This document shows positions 1 through 8,339 of a stretch of DNA of 13,588 nucleotides, piece by piece (within the stretch, counting starts at the first letter, position 1; the number at the start of each line of letters is the position of its first letter). Origin of the DNA: Clostridium sp. CAG:557 (GTDB lineage Bacteria > Bacillota > Clostridia > Oscillospirales > Acutalibacteraceae); NCBI GenBank assembly GCA_000435275.1, contig FR883860.1, forward strand, positions 50,556 through 64,143, given 5' to 3'. The position numbers were made by a program, and so were the translations under genes. The notes below the pieces were generated by a model. That model made no database searches. It saw nothing but the letters and a program-made list of their open reading frames with translations, and was not told the origin of the DNA.

Positions 1-480
1 AAAACTCACCCGCCTATCAGAATAATTTCTCCAGGAAGAGTTTATCGCTCTGACGCTGTAGATGCAACACACTCCCCTCTTTTTCATCAAATAGAAGGCC
101 TCGTAGTGGATAAAGGAATAACGTTTTCTGATTTAAAAGGTACGCTCGAAACTTTTATCCAGGCTCTTTATGGCAAAGACTCTGTCGTCAGATTTCGCCC
201 ACATCACTTTCCTTACACAGAACCTTCCGCTGAAGTCGATGTTCAATGTTTCAGTTGCCATGGAAAAGGCTGCCGACTATGTAAAAATGAAGGTTGGATT
301 GAAATTCTTGGCTGCGGGATGGTCCATCCTACTGTGCTAAAAAACTGTGGCATTGACTCCGAAATTTATACTGGATTTGCTTTTGGAGTCGGTCTCGAAC
401 GAATCGCTATGCGCCGCTACAATATCGATGATATGCGTTTATTTTATGAAAACGATGTGCGCTTTTTGAATCAATTTTAA
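1..480 (+). CDS. pheS: Phenylalanine--tRNA ligase alpha subunit, 5' part missing
   Basis: This is the catalytic subunit of the (alpha-beta)2 enzyme that charges tRNA-Phe with phenylalanine in the cytoplasm. The frame is open from base 1, so the gene enters from outside the window; 159 residues remain, about half of a usual PheS of roughly 340. Class II motif 2 is visible at the start (GRVYRSDAVDATHSP, then FHQIEG), and motif 3 near the end (GFAFGVGLERIAMRRY). Between them lies a four-cysteine stretch (CFSC, then GCRLC) before GWIEILGCGM, which is normal for Firmicute PheS. It ends in TAA, 40 bases before pheT, with no terminator between, as in the standard pheST operon. Any leader regulation (for example a T-box) would lie upstream of the window. 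The identification is secure. Confidence 0.97.
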   Translation, partial: KTHPPIRIISPGRVYRSDAVDATHSPLFHQIEGLVVDKGITFSDLKGTLETFIQALYGKDSVVRFRPHHFPYTEPSAEVDVQCFSCHGKGCRLCKNEGWIEILGCGMVHPTVLKNCGIDSEIYTGFAFGVGLERIAMRRYNIDDMRLFYENDVRFLNQF

Positions 481-520
481 TTTTCTTTTATCGAAATTTA
501 TTTTTAAAGGTGGTTTTTTT

Positions 521-2899
521 ATGAATCTTTCTATGAAATGGCTAAAAGAATTCGTTGACATAGATGTTTCGCCAAAAGAATTTGCTGAAAAAATGACTAT
601 GAGTGGCTCTAAGGTAGAAAAATATGAAGTCGAAGGCGAAAATTTAAACCGTGTTGTCGTTGGAAAAGTTTTGTCTATTGAAAAGCATCCTGACGCGGAT
701 AAACTTGTAATTTGCATGGTTGATGTCGGCGAAAGTGAACCAATTCAAATTGTTACCGGCGCAAAAAATTTAAAGTTAAACGATGTAGTTCCTGTCGCGC
801 TTGATGGCTCAACTTTAACTGATGGCACCAAAATAAAAAAAGGCAAGCTGCGTGGAGTTGTTAGCTGCGGAATGATGTGCTCTCTTGCTGAACTTGGGCT
901 TAGCAAAAATGACTTTCCTTACGCTGTGGAAGATGGTATTTTCGTTTTGCAAGAAGAAAATTACTCGCTCGGACAGGATATCCGCGAAGTTATCGGCTTT
1001 AACGACACAAAAGTTGAATTTGAAATTACCCCTAACCGCGCCGATTGCCTTTCTGTAATAGGTCTTGCTCGTGAGGTGGCAGCTACTTTTGATAAAGAAT
1101 TAAAGCTTCATAAACCGGCTGTCAAGGCCATTGTAAATTGCGACGGCGAAGCTTTTAAAGTAAATGTTTTTGATAAAAATTTGTGTCCTTTTTACTGCGC
1201 TAAAATTGTTAAAAATGTCAAAATCGCACCATCTCCAAGGTTTATTCGAGAATGACTCCGTGCGATGGGCGTTCGCTCTATAAATAATATCGTCGACATA
1301 ACAAATTACGTCATGCTCGAATATGGCCAACCTATGCACGCTTTTGATTTGCGCTATATTGATGGCCACCAAATCAACGTACGTTTGGCAGATAAAAATG
1401 AAACTATTACAACTCTTGACGGAGTCGAACGCAAGTTAAATGAAAATAATCTTATCATCACCGATAGCAAGAAACCCTTAGCTTTAGCCGGTGTAATGGG
1501 CGGAGAATTTAGCTCTGTTGTGGACGACACCACTACAATTGTGTTAGAGTCGGCAATTTTTGACCCTGTTTCGGTTCGAAAAGCCTCTAAAGAGCAAAAT
1601 TTACGTACCGATTCCAGTGCTCGTTTCGAAAAAGGTCTAGATAAAAATAATTGCATTCCTGCTTTAAACCGTGCCTGCGAATTAATTGAAATGCTTGGTG
1701 CTGGGGATATCGTTCCTGATACTATTATTGTAGATAACTCACTCGATAGCGTAACTAAAATTCCTTTTGAACCTGATTTCATCAACAAATTTTTAAATAT
1801 AAATCTTTCTCGCGACGAAATGATTAAAATCCTTGATAAAATCGAGTGTAAAGTTGTCGATGACATGGTTATTGTTCCAAGTTTTCGCTCCGATTTGAAA
1901 ATTAAAAATGACATCGCGGAAGAAATTGCAAGATTTTACGGATATAATAATATTATTTCCACACCTCTTCGTGGTAGCCACTACGGAAAGCTTTCTAAAA
2001 TGCAAAAATTTGAACAAAAAATTAATAACACTATGATAGCTCTTGGTTTGAGCGAAATTGTAACTTATTCTTTTGCCAACCCTAGACAATATGATAAAAT
2101 TTTACTATCGGATGCTCATCCTCTCAGAAATTCTGTTGTAATCTCAAATCCGCTCGGTGAAGACACCAGTCTTATGCGAACTACTGCAATCGTTTCTATG
2201 TTGGAAATTCTTTCATCAAATTATAATCACAAAAATGAAACCGCTCAACTTTTTGAAATTGCCAAAGAATATATTCCAACCGGCAATAATGATTTACCCA
2301 CAGAAAATAATACACTTATTGCAGGCCTTTATGGTAATAACATCGATTTTTTACATGCTAAAGGTATCCTTGAGGATTTATTTGAAAGCTTATTTATAAA
2401 AAATTATGAGTTTATTGCTAACTCTGAGATAGTTTATTTTCACCCTGGCCGATGTGCTGACATATTTTGCGGAGAAGTTTTTCTCGGTCACATTGCAGAA
2501 GTTCATCCAAGCGTTCTCGAAAATTATAATTTGGCAAAAAGAACTTACATTTTTGAGCTTAATGTAGAAAATTTATTTTCCTGTGCAAACTTTGATGTTT
2601 CTTACGCTCCTATCGCAAAATTTCCTGCAGTTAATCGTGACTTAGCTTTGATTTGCAACAAAGATGTGCCTGTTGGTGAACTTAAAAAAATTATAGAAAG
2701 TTCAGCCGGAAAACTTTTAGAAAATGTTTGCATTTTCGATGTTTATGAGGGCGAACAAATTCCAAAAGACAAAAAAAGCGTCGCTCTTAACGTTTCTTTG
2801 CGTTCAAACGAAGCAACTTTAACCGAAGAACAAGTTAACTCTGTTATTAAAAAAATTATCAAAGCTTTTGAAAAGGTTAATATTTCCTTGCGTGCTTAA
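521..2899 (+). CDS. pheT: Phenylalanine--tRNA ligase beta subunit, interrupted by an in-frame TGA
   Basis: This subunit supplies tRNA binding and editing for phenylalanyl-tRNA synthetase. Read through the TGA at codon 245, the frame gives 792 codons plus TAA, the normal PheT length. The order is usual: N-terminal domain with an OB-fold tRNA-binding part (about residues 40-150), the B3/B4 editing domain (from about 210), B5, the catalytic-like core, and a C-terminal ferredoxin-fold anticodon-binding domain (about 695-792, starting near YAPIAKFPAVNRDLAL). The sequence on both sides of the TGA matches the family without a gap (SPRFIRE, then LRAMGVRSINNIVDITNYVM). The stop is therefore a single codon change, not a frameshift. 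Conceptually it splits the protein into 244 residues and, from an ATG at 1265, 544 residues. The start ATG has an AAAGGTGG ribosome site. The family is certain; whether full-length protein is made is not. Confidence 0.9.
1253..1255 (+). other. In-frame TGA inside pheT (codon 245)
   Basis: The codons around it read CGA GAA TGA CTC CGT GCG ATG GGC, with family-like protein on both sides in one frame. In PheT proteins I remember (for example E. coli ...EWMKEKLRRCG), this column usually holds Lys or Arg. A single C-to-T change from CGA would give the TGA; TGG (Trp) to TGA is also one step. An ATG lies nine bases after the stop, without a clear ribosome site. Confidence 0.85.
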
Positions 2900-2917
2900 C
2901 ATATTTGCAAATTTTCC

Positions 2918-2946
2918 TTGAAAATTTTTAAGTTTTGGTGTACCAT
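2918..2946 (+). promoter_or_regulatory. Possible sigma-A promoter for ireB
   Basis: TTGAAA (2918-2923) and TACCAT (2941-2946) are 17 bases apart, matching 5/6 and 4/6 of the consensus boxes. Transcription would begin close to the AAAGGAGG ribosome site at 2955-2962, a very short leader, so the call is tentative. Read-through from pheT could also transcribe ireB. Confidence 0.35.
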
Positions 2947-2969
2947 TACTTTATAAAGGAGGATCTACT

Positions 2970-3218
2970 ATGTTAGACAAAACAATGACTTTTTCTGTCG
3001 ATGAAAACAAAGACGAATCTATTAGACATACATTGAATATTGTCTATGAGGCGCTAAAACAAAAAGGGTACAATCCTATAAATCAAATTGTAGGTTATAT
3101 TTTATCTCAAGATCCTACTTACATCACAACTTTTAACAATGCTCGCACTCTCATTTGTAAAGTTGACAGAGACGACCTTTTAAAAGCTTTAATCAGATCT
3201 TACTTGAATATTAAGTAG
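2970..3218 (+). CDS. ireB: IreB family regulatory phosphoprotein (UPF0297)
   Basis: A small cytoplasmic protein of 82 residues, the usual length. In Enterococcus faecalis, IreB is a substrate of the PASTA Ser/Thr kinase IreK and affects cephalosporin tolerance; the B. subtilis relative is YrzL. The family signature is clear: DKTMTF at the start, YEALKQKGYNPINQIVGYIL in the middle, and the closing DRDDLLKALIRSYL. Thr5 and Thr7 lie in the N-terminal segment where the enterococcal protein is phosphorylated, so they are candidate sites by analogy only. The ribosome site AAAGGAGG is near perfect. In many Firmicutes this gene precedes ruvX (yrrK); here the next gene is instead a short hypothetical. 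It ends in TAG. Confidence 0.93.
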   Translation: MLDKTMTFSVDENKDESIRHTLNIVYEALKQKGYNPINQIVGYILSQDPTYITTFNNARTLICKVDRDDLLKALIRSYLNIK

Positions 3219-3262
3219 CATTTTTCTTTTTTGATAAACCTGTTTTAATTGGAGGAGTTAAT

Positions 3263-3568
3263 TTGCCTAAGAAAAAATCTTTGGACTTCAAAACACCTAT
3301 ATTTAAAAATAAGCCTCTGGTTCGTTGCGAAAATATTATTTATTATGGAAATATTTCTGACAAATATATTATTAAATTAGAAATTTTAAGCAAAAAACCT
3401 TTATTCGATACCGTTGTTTCTGATAAAATCTCTGTGCAACTTCTGAGCACATCTTCTGAACTTAGCTCTCGTAAAAAAGTTATTAAAAAGTGTGAAAAAA
3501 ATGGTCTTTATGAAGCTATGGATATCGCTGAAGCCTGGCTGTGCAAGGCTTTGGAGGAACAAGCATAA
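3263..3568 (+). CDS. Small conserved hypothetical protein
   Basis: It encodes 101 residues from a TTG start, chosen because GGAGGAG (3251-3257) sits five bases upstream and no better start exists. There is no signal peptide, membrane segment or cysteine motif. The N-terminus is basic (PKKK), followed by a likely beta-rich part (PLVRCENIIYYGN...KYIIKLEIL) and a C-terminal helix (GLYEAMDIAEAWLCKALEE). From memory the pattern PLVR..N.IYYG followed by VQLL and GLY.AMDI resembles an uncharacterised short protein of Clostridia, but I cannot name a domain. It lies 44 bases after ireB on the same strand and before a strong terminator, so co-transcription with ireB is likely. Function unknown. Confidence 0.75.
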   Translation: MPKKKSLDFKTPIFKNKPLVRCENIIYYGNISDKYIIKLEILSKKPLFDTVVSDKISVQLLSTSSELSSRKKVIKKCEKNGLYEAMDIAEAWLCKALEEQA

Positions 3569-3589
3569 CAACTTGTTATAAAATATTTT

Positions 3590-3632
3590 CCGCTCTCAGT
3601 AATGATAAAATTACTGAGAGCGGTTTTCTTTT
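3590..3632. terminator. Bidirectional intrinsic terminator
   Basis: A perfect 14-bp stem (3590-3603 paired with 3610-3623, arm CCGCTCTCAGTAAT) with a 6-base loop is followed by TTTTCTTTTT on the plus strand. On the minus strand it is followed by a T-rich run from the complement of the AAAATATTTT-like stretch. It separates the plus-strand ireB unit from the converging S1-domain gene and can serve both. Confidence 0.93.
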
Positions 3633-4615
3633 TATGTATAACTTAATTCTCTTTCTGGCTCTTCATCTTCAACTTTATCAGCTTCTTCAGCTTCGTTAAA
3701 TACCGTTTCTATTACCCTATCTGAGGACTTTGGCGAATATACGAATTTATCTATATGGTTGCCGTCAAAAAAATAATTCGGCTGCGTTGGTTTATAATCG
3801 TAATCAAATGTATCAATTATTATTAATTTTATTTTCATTCGTGATGGGATTATATTTTTTATATAGACGCTTGCCTGCTGCCCTGGTCTGACTCCCTCTT
3901 TTGGTTCCGCTAAACCTGCTAAATTAGGCGCTAACTCGATGAACGCTCCATACTCTTCTATGGAACGAACTATTCCGGCAACAGTTTCACCTATTGAAAA
4001 TGACTCAATATTTTCCTCCCACGTTCCCAATAATTCTTTATGTGTTAGACTTATTCTGTCATTCTCAATTGACTTGATTACCGCTTTTATATCCATTCCA
4101 ACCGAAAATCTCTCTCTTGGGTGCTCTATTCTGGAAATTGAAATCGTATCTATCGGCAAAAGCGAAACTATTCCACAACCTATATCTACAAATGCTCCAA
4201 ATGGCTCCAAATGCGTCACCCTTGCATTTATGACATCTCCTATTTTACAGCCTTTTATATATTGATTCATGCACTTTATTTGAGCATTTTTTCTTGATAA
4301 TGTCGCATATGTATGGCCATTTTGATCTTTTTTGAAACCAGTTATCGTAAAGCAGACTGGTCTATTTACGCGTGAAATTACTGCGATGTCTCGAACCAGA
4401 CCTTCTTTTATTCCAATTGCGCCATCCTCTCTACTTATAATTCCTTTCATACAGCCTAAATCTACTACTAAATTATGCTCTCCGTCGCAAACTAACGCTC
4501 TAGCCTCCAAAATTTTTTCATCGTGGCTTGCCTGTGCCAATGTTGCCGGATTTTGCATGGAAAGTCTATTTCCTATAGTATCAATAAGCCATCCTTCCGG
4601 ATAAAAATCTATCAT
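3632..4615 (-). CDS. S1 RNA-binding domain protein (RpsA-like, three S1 repeats)
   Basis: A cytoplasmic, probably RNA- or ribosome-binding protein of 327 residues. Three OB-fold S1 repeats can be read. The first is degenerate, about residues 35-110. The second is clear, about 125-195 (KIGDVINARVTHLEPFGAFVDI ... ISLTHKEL). The third, about 205-272, begins FSIGETVAGIVRSIEEYGAFIEL. The C-terminal 50 residues are acidic and probably disordered. Clostridial genomes often label such proteins 30S ribosomal protein S1, but E. coli S1 has six repeats and about 557 residues, so a true ribosomal role is not shown. Ribosome site GGGAGGAA (4628-4621 on the minus strand) supports the ATG. It is transcribed alone, divergent from the cyclophilin gene, and ends in TAA at the shared terminator. 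Confidence 0.88.
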   Translation of the reverse strand: MIDFYPEGWLIDTIGNRLSMQNPATLAQASHDEKILEARALVCDGEHNLVVDLGCMKGIISREDGAIGIKEGLVRDIAVISRVNRPVCFTITGFKKDQNGHTYATLSRKNAQIKCMNQYIKGCKIGDVINARVTHLEPFGAFVDIGCGIVSLLPIDTISISRIEHPRERFSVGMDIKAVIKSIENDRISLTHKELLGTWEENIESFSIGETVAGIVRSIEEYGAFIELAPNLAGLAEPKEGVRPGQQASVYIKNIIPSRMKIKLIIIDTFDYDYKPTQPNYFFDGNHIDKFVYSPKSSDRVIETVFNEAEEADKVEDEEPERELSYT

Positions 4616-4692
4616 TTTATTTCCTCCCAGTTTTTTGTATAATTATCTATATGCACACTCAAAAGTGTAATATAACTTGCTTTGCGCTATAC

Positions 4693-4721
4693 TTGAATTA
4701 TTATGGTAAATATAATAAAAT
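4693..4721 (+). promoter_or_regulatory. Likely sigma-A promoter of the cyclophilin unit
   Basis: TTGAAT (4693-4698), a 17-base spacer and TAAAAT (4716-4721) lie 38 bases before the chosen start at 4760. The boxes match 4/6 and 5/6. The flanking DNA is very AT-rich, so chance matches are possible. Confidence 0.5.
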
Positions 4722-4759
4722 ATATCTGTAATTATAAATACGAAAGGAAATCTTATTTT

Positions 4760-5527
4760 ATGAAAAAATCATTCCTTAAGTCATCTGCTTTGATGTTTAT
4801 GACCCCATTTTTTGCTCTTGGCGGTTGTTCTAATAGTACTTCTAGCCTTCATTCTGATAAAGAAGTTGGATATCAATTAGAATTGCCACAAAAAAACGAA
4901 GAAATTGCTATTGTAAATACTTCTATGGGACAATTTAAACTTCGGTTCTTTCCTGAAGCTGCCCCAAAAGCTGTAGAAAATTTTAAAACTCACTCTAAAA
5001 ATGGATATTATAATGGCAAGATTTTTCATAGAATTATAAAAAATTTCATGATTCAGGGCGGTGACCCAAGCGGCAATGGAACCGGCGGTGAAAGTATTTG
5101 GGGCAAGCCGTTTGAAGATGAGTTTAGTGATAAATTGTTTAATATCACTGGAGCTGTTGCTATGGCAAACAGTGGAAAAAACACCAACGGAAGTCAGTTT
5201 TTTATAAATCAAGGCAACAAAGAAAGCTTCGATGGTTGGGAATATTTTGAAAACGTTTATGAAAAGTATAAAAATAACAAAAATGCCTCTATTATCGATA
5301 TGTCTAAAATAACACCTGAAATAAAAGAATTATATAACAATAACGGTGGAAATCCTCATCTTGACGGTGCGTTTAATTCTCAAAATAAAGGTCATACTGT
5401 TTTTGCACAAGTCTTTGATGGCATGGATGTTATTAATAAAATTGCTAGCGTAGAAACGAATTCTTCCGACAAGCCTTTAACTGATGTAGTAATCCAAAAC
5501 ATAGAATTATTAACGTTTGAAGGTTAA
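4760..5527 (+). CDS. Cyclophilin-type peptidyl-prolyl isomerase, predicted lipoprotein
   Basis: A 255-residue foldase that catalyses cis-trans isomerisation of prolyl bonds, predicted to sit on the outer face of the membrane. The N-terminus has Lys-Lys, a hydrophobic stretch and a lipobox LGGC with Cys23 as the lipidated residue. The cyclophilin fold follows from about residue 47: FHRIIKNFMIQGGDP contains catalytic Arg91, Phe96 and Gln99, then NTNGSQFF (141-148) and HTVFAQVFDGMDVI. Between the last two lies an insert of about 60 residues (WEYFENVYEKYK onward), which I recall in some clostridial cyclophilins. An in-frame ATG at 4703 is rejected as the start: AAAGG at 4744-4748 fits the ATG at 4760, and only that start puts the signal peptide at the N-terminus. 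Two membrane-protein genes follow at once, suggesting one transcript. Confidence 0.93.
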   Translation: MKKSFLKSSALMFMTPFFALGGCSNSTSSLHSDKEVGYQLELPQKNEEIAIVNTSMGQFKLRFFPEAAPKAVENFKTHSKNGYYNGKIFHRIIKNFMIQGGDPSGNGTGGESIWGKPFEDEFSDKLFNITGAVAMANSGKNTNGSQFFINQGNKESFDGWEYFENVYEKYKNNKNASIIDMSKITPEIKELYNNNGGNPHLDGAFNSQNKGHTVFAQVFDGMDVINKIASVETNSSDKPLTDVVIQNIELLTFEG

Positions 5528-5530
5528 GTT

Positions 5531-5890
5531 ATGAATTTTTATAATAAAATGAATGTTAAATTTTTATCTGTCATATCTTATATTGGTCCTCTTTTTATAG
5601 TTGGAAAATTTTCTTTTGAAAAAGACTGCGAGCAAGTTAAATTTCATACTAAACAGGGGGAATTCCTATTTTATATAATGTTTTCTTTATCTCTAATTTC
5701 TTCTTTACTTAACTACGCATTAAGTTCCTTAGTTGAATCGCTCGGGATCATATGCTTTTTAGTAAATATCGGGATTGGTGTTACTTGGATAATCTTGTCT
5801 ATTATGGGCATAATTTCTGCTTTTTCCGGCACAAAAGTTAATTTGCCTATTGTAATAAATTTTGTTAACAAAATAAATAAAGAAGGTTAG
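5531..5890 (+). CDS. Small membrane protein, DUF4870/Tic20-like
   Basis: It has 119 residues and about three hydrophobic segments (roughly 13-22, 43-68 and 75-101). The motif VKFHTKQGEFLFYI, a charged strip ending in FH..QG followed by a membrane helix, is typical of the DUF4870 family of small membrane proteins of unknown function. The start lies three bases after the stop of the cyclophilin gene, with GAAGG as ribosome site inside that gene's end, so translation is probably coupled. It is clearly related to the next gene, with matching order (LS.IS/LSYI, VKFH..QG, W.I). It ends in TAG. Confidence 0.75.
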   Translation: MNFYNKMNVKFLSVISYIGPLFIVGKFSFEKDCEQVKFHTKQGEFLFYIMFSLSLISSLLNYALSSLVESLGIICFLVNIGIGVTWIILSIMGIISAFSGTKVNLPIVINFVNKINKEG

Positions 5891-5896
5891 TTCCTT

Positions 5897-6280
5897 ATGA
5901 ATCAAGATGAAAATAAATTTCAAGAACAAGAGTTTAAATTTTCTAAAATTTCTCCGCAAACTTTATACTGTGTCCTCTCATACATTTATATTCTTTGGAT
6001 AATTGGGTTCCTCTCTGATAAAAATAATAAAATTGTAAAATTTCACGTAAATCAAGGCATAATCTTATCCACTGTATCGCTTTTTTCATTGATTATCATA
6101 AACATTTTGTCTAGTTGCCTTTACTCCATTGCTCCTATTCTTGCAAGCATTTCTGCCTTTTTAGAAGTTTCGTGGATTATATTTTACGTTGTATTTACAA
6201 CTGTTGGGATAAAAAACGCTGTTAAACAAGTTCAACAGCCACTTCCATTTATTGGGTCATTATTCCATTTTGTAAAATAA
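5897..6280 (+). CDS. Small membrane protein, DUF4870/Tic20-like (paralog of the preceding gene)
   Basis: It has 127 residues. A charged N-terminus (about 20 residues rich in Asn, Gln, Glu and Lys) is followed by hydrophobic segments at about 26-40, 56-75 and 79-107. VKFHVNQGIILS matches the VKFHTKQG motif of the gene before it, so the pair looks like a tandem duplication that has diverged. The gap between them is six bases, with AGAAGG as ribosome site. Its function is unknown. A shared terminator follows 12 bases after the TAA, so this is the last gene of the cyclophilin transcript. Confidence 0.78.
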   Translation: MNQDENKFQEQEFKFSKISPQTLYCVLSYIYILWIIGFLSDKNNKIVKFHVNQGIILSTVSLFSLIIINILSSCLYSIAPILASISAFLEVSWIIFYVVFTTVGIKNAVKQVQQPLPFIGSLFHFVK

Positions 6281-6292
6281 ACCTTTTAATAA

Positions 6293-6331
6293 TAAAGGCG
6301 CCGCACTAAATCGCGCGGTGCCTTTACATTT
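6293..6331. terminator. Intrinsic terminator, possibly bidirectional
   Basis: A 12-bp stem (6293-6304 with 6315-6326; arms TAAAGGCGCCGC and GCGGTGCCTTTA, one G-U pair) has a 10-base loop. It is followed by CATTTTTAATTTT on the plus strand. On the minus strand the following bases are AT-rich but a weaker T run. It lies between the converging membrane-protein gene and ligA. Confidence 0.85.
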
Positions 6332-8317
6332 TTAATTTTGTTCAAGCATTTTAAAAAACTCGTTTTCAGATATAATTTTAACATTCAAATTTCGTGCCTT
6401 GGTTAGCTTACTTCCAGCATCTTCTCCCGATAAAACGAAGCTGGTTTTCTTTGACACGCTACTTGAAACTTTTCCTCCTTGTTTTTCTATAATTTCTGTC
6501 GCTTGCTGACGAGTTAAACTTGGCAAAGTCCCTGTCAAGACAAATATTTTTTTATCAAAAAGATTTCCTTTAGCCTCTTCATTAGCGCTCATTTTTATTC
6601 CCAAACTTGCAAGCTCTTCAATCAAAAGTCTATTCTGTTCAATAGAAAAATAATCTACCACACTTTGCGCCATAACTGCCCCAAAACCTTCTATTTTTTC
6701 CATCTCTTCGCACGTAGCTAAATATAGGCTCTCCATATTTGTAAAAGTTTTTGTTAAAAGCTTTGCGGCACCTTTACCTATATGACGGATTCCTAAGGCA
6801 TAAATAAATCTATAAAATTCATTATTTTTAGAGTTTTCTATAGCATTCAATAAATTTTCAGCAGATTTTTTTCCCATTCGCTCAAGTTCAACTAATTTTT
6901 CTGGTTCCAATTTATAAATATCTGCAATAGATGTTATAAAACCATTCTCAATAAGCTGCTCTAAAACCGCTGGCCCCAGGCCCAAAATATCCATCGCGTC
7001 CCTTGAAACAAAATGAATCATGTGCCTCAACAGTTGCGCGGGGCACTGTGTATTTGTACATCTCAAAACAACTTCGCCATCTTCTTTTATAACATTTGCC
7101 CCGCAAGATGGACAAACTTTTGGCATATAAAATTCTTGTGAGTCCGAATTATGCTGCTTTACCGCAACAACCTCCGGAATAATTTCTCCTGCCTTTCTTA
7201 CTATAATTGTATCTCCGAGTTTTATGCCCTTTTCTCGAATCATATCCTCATTGTGCAACACAGCTCGACTTACTGTTGTGCCTGCTAATAAAATAGGCTC
7301 AAAAATTGCCGTAGGTGTCAAAGCACCTGTTCTGCCAACATTTACCTCTATATTCAAAAGCTTGGTTTCTTTTTCTTCTGGTGGATATTTAAATGCTTCT
7401 GCCCATTTTGGGAATTTTGCCGTGCTGCCTAATTCTCTTCTCTGCGCAAAAGAATTTACCTTAACAACTGCACCGTCTATTCCAAACGAAAACTGTTCTC
7501 TTGCCAATCCCAGTCGCTCAATTTCAACTATCGCATCTTCAATATTGTCAAAAATTTTGTCTGCCGGTGATGTATTAAACCCTAATTTTTTCAAATATTC
7601 CAGAGATTCTTTATGTTCTGTTAAAGTTTTGCCTTTTATTTGCTGAATATTAAACACAACTATGTCTAAATTTCTTTTTTCTGTAATTTTAGCATCTTTT
7701 TGACGCAATGAGCCTGCTGCTGCATTTCTTGGATTTTTAAACGGTTTTTCATCATTCAATTCTTGATTCTTTACAAGTTTCAAAAAATTTTCATTAGACA
7801 TGTAAACTTCGCCACGTACCTCAATAAATGGAATTTCTTCATTTAAGTGCAGTGGCAATGACTTTATCGTTCTTAAATTTTCTGTAATGTCCTCTCCAAC
7901 AACCCCATCTCCACGAGTTGAGCCTCTGACAAAAACACTATTTATATACTCTGCAGAAACAGATAACCCATCAACTTTCGGCTCGACTACATATTTGACA
8001 TCACTCACTTGATTTCTGACTCTTTTGTCAAAGTCTCTTAATTCATCGTGAGAAAATGAATCATGCAAACTTTCCATCTTTACAGAATGTTCCACGGGTT
8101 TAAATTTTGCCGCCGCAGACCCTCCTACTTTTTGCGTCGGAGAATCTTCCGTTAAAAGCTGCGGAAACTGTGATTCCAAACTCTCTAGTCGCCTAAGCAA
8201 CATATCATATTCATAATCATCTATTTCTGGCGCATCCTCTTCATAATATTTTTTATTGTGGTAATTTATCTGCTTTTTTAATTCATTTATTAGCTTTTCC
8301 GCTTCAGTTATGTTCAT
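6332..8317 (-). CDS. ligA: NAD-dependent DNA ligase
   Basis: LigA seals nicks in DNA during replication and repair, using NAD+ to adenylate itself. It has 661 residues, close to the usual 670. Domains in order: Ia domain with the conserved YY..D.P..DD..YD pattern (about 24-39), adenylation domain with the nucleotide-accepting Lys114 in KVDG, OB fold (about 318-400), a zinc finger with Cys402, Cys405, Cys420 and Cys425, helix-hairpin-helix repeats (about 435-580), and a C-terminal BRCT domain (about 585-661, starting LFDKKIFVLTGTLP). No key residue is missing. The start ATG has a modest AGGA ribosome site. Its start is 22 bases after the end of yunB, so they are probably co-transcribed. pcrA, its frequent partner, is not here. 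Confidence 0.97.
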   Translation of the reverse strand: MNITEAEKLINELKKQINYHNKKYYEEDAPEIDDYEYDMLLRRLESLESQFPQLLTEDSPTQKVGGSAAAKFKPVEHSVKMESLHDSFSHDELRDFDKRVRNQVSDVKYVVEPKVDGLSVSAEYINSVFVRGSTRGDGVVGEDITENLRTIKSLPLHLNEEIPFIEVRGEVYMSNENFLKLVKNQELNDEKPFKNPRNAAAGSLRQKDAKITEKRNLDIVVFNIQQIKGKTLTEHKESLEYLKKLGFNTSPADKIFDNIEDAIVEIERLGLAREQFSFGIDGAVVKVNSFAQRRELGSTAKFPKWAEAFKYPPEEKETKLLNIEVNVGRTGALTPTAIFEPILLAGTTVSRAVLHNEDMIREKGIKLGDTIIVRKAGEIIPEVVAVKQHNSDSQEFYMPKVCPSCGANVIKEDGEVVLRCTNTQCPAQLLRHMIHFVSRDAMDILGLGPAVLEQLIENGFITSIADIYKLEPEKLVELERMGKKSAENLLNAIENSKNNEFYRFIYALGIRHIGKGAAKLLTKTFTNMESLYLATCEEMEKIEGFGAVMAQSVVDYFSIEQNRLLIEELASLGIKMSANEEAKGNLFDKKIFVLTGTLPSLTRQQATEIIEKQGGKVSSSVSKKTSFVLSGEDAGSKLTKARNLNVKIISENEFFKMLEQN

Positions 8318-8339
8318 TCAACGTCCTACTTTCATAAAT

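Noticed and set aside
239..318. Cysteine-rich insert in PheS as an unusual zinc site.
   Set aside because: The same cysteines precede GWIEILG in ordinary Firmicute PheS proteins that I remember.
1253..1255. Selenocysteine at the pheT TGA.
   Set aside because: The column is not a Cys in the family and no hairpin of the required kind was evident just downstream.
2909..2930. AAATTTTC-CTT-GAAAATTT hairpin after pheT as a terminator.
   Set aside because: The stem is almost all A-T pairs, lacks a proper T run, and overlaps the possible ireB -35 box.
4655..4668. ACACT-CAAA-AGTGT inverted repeat between the divergent S1 and cyclophilin genes, as an operator.
   Set aside because: Five-base arms are expected by chance and no regulator gene is nearby.
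4703..4759. Upstream ATG at 4703 as the cyclophilin start.
   Set aside because: It would put 19 residues before the lipoprotein signal and has no ribosome site, while the ATG at 4760 has both.
7224..7646. Long open frame on the plus strand opposite ligA.
   Set aside because: It is a shadow of ligA with no ribosome site or family resemblance; the same holds for the other opposite-strand frames.
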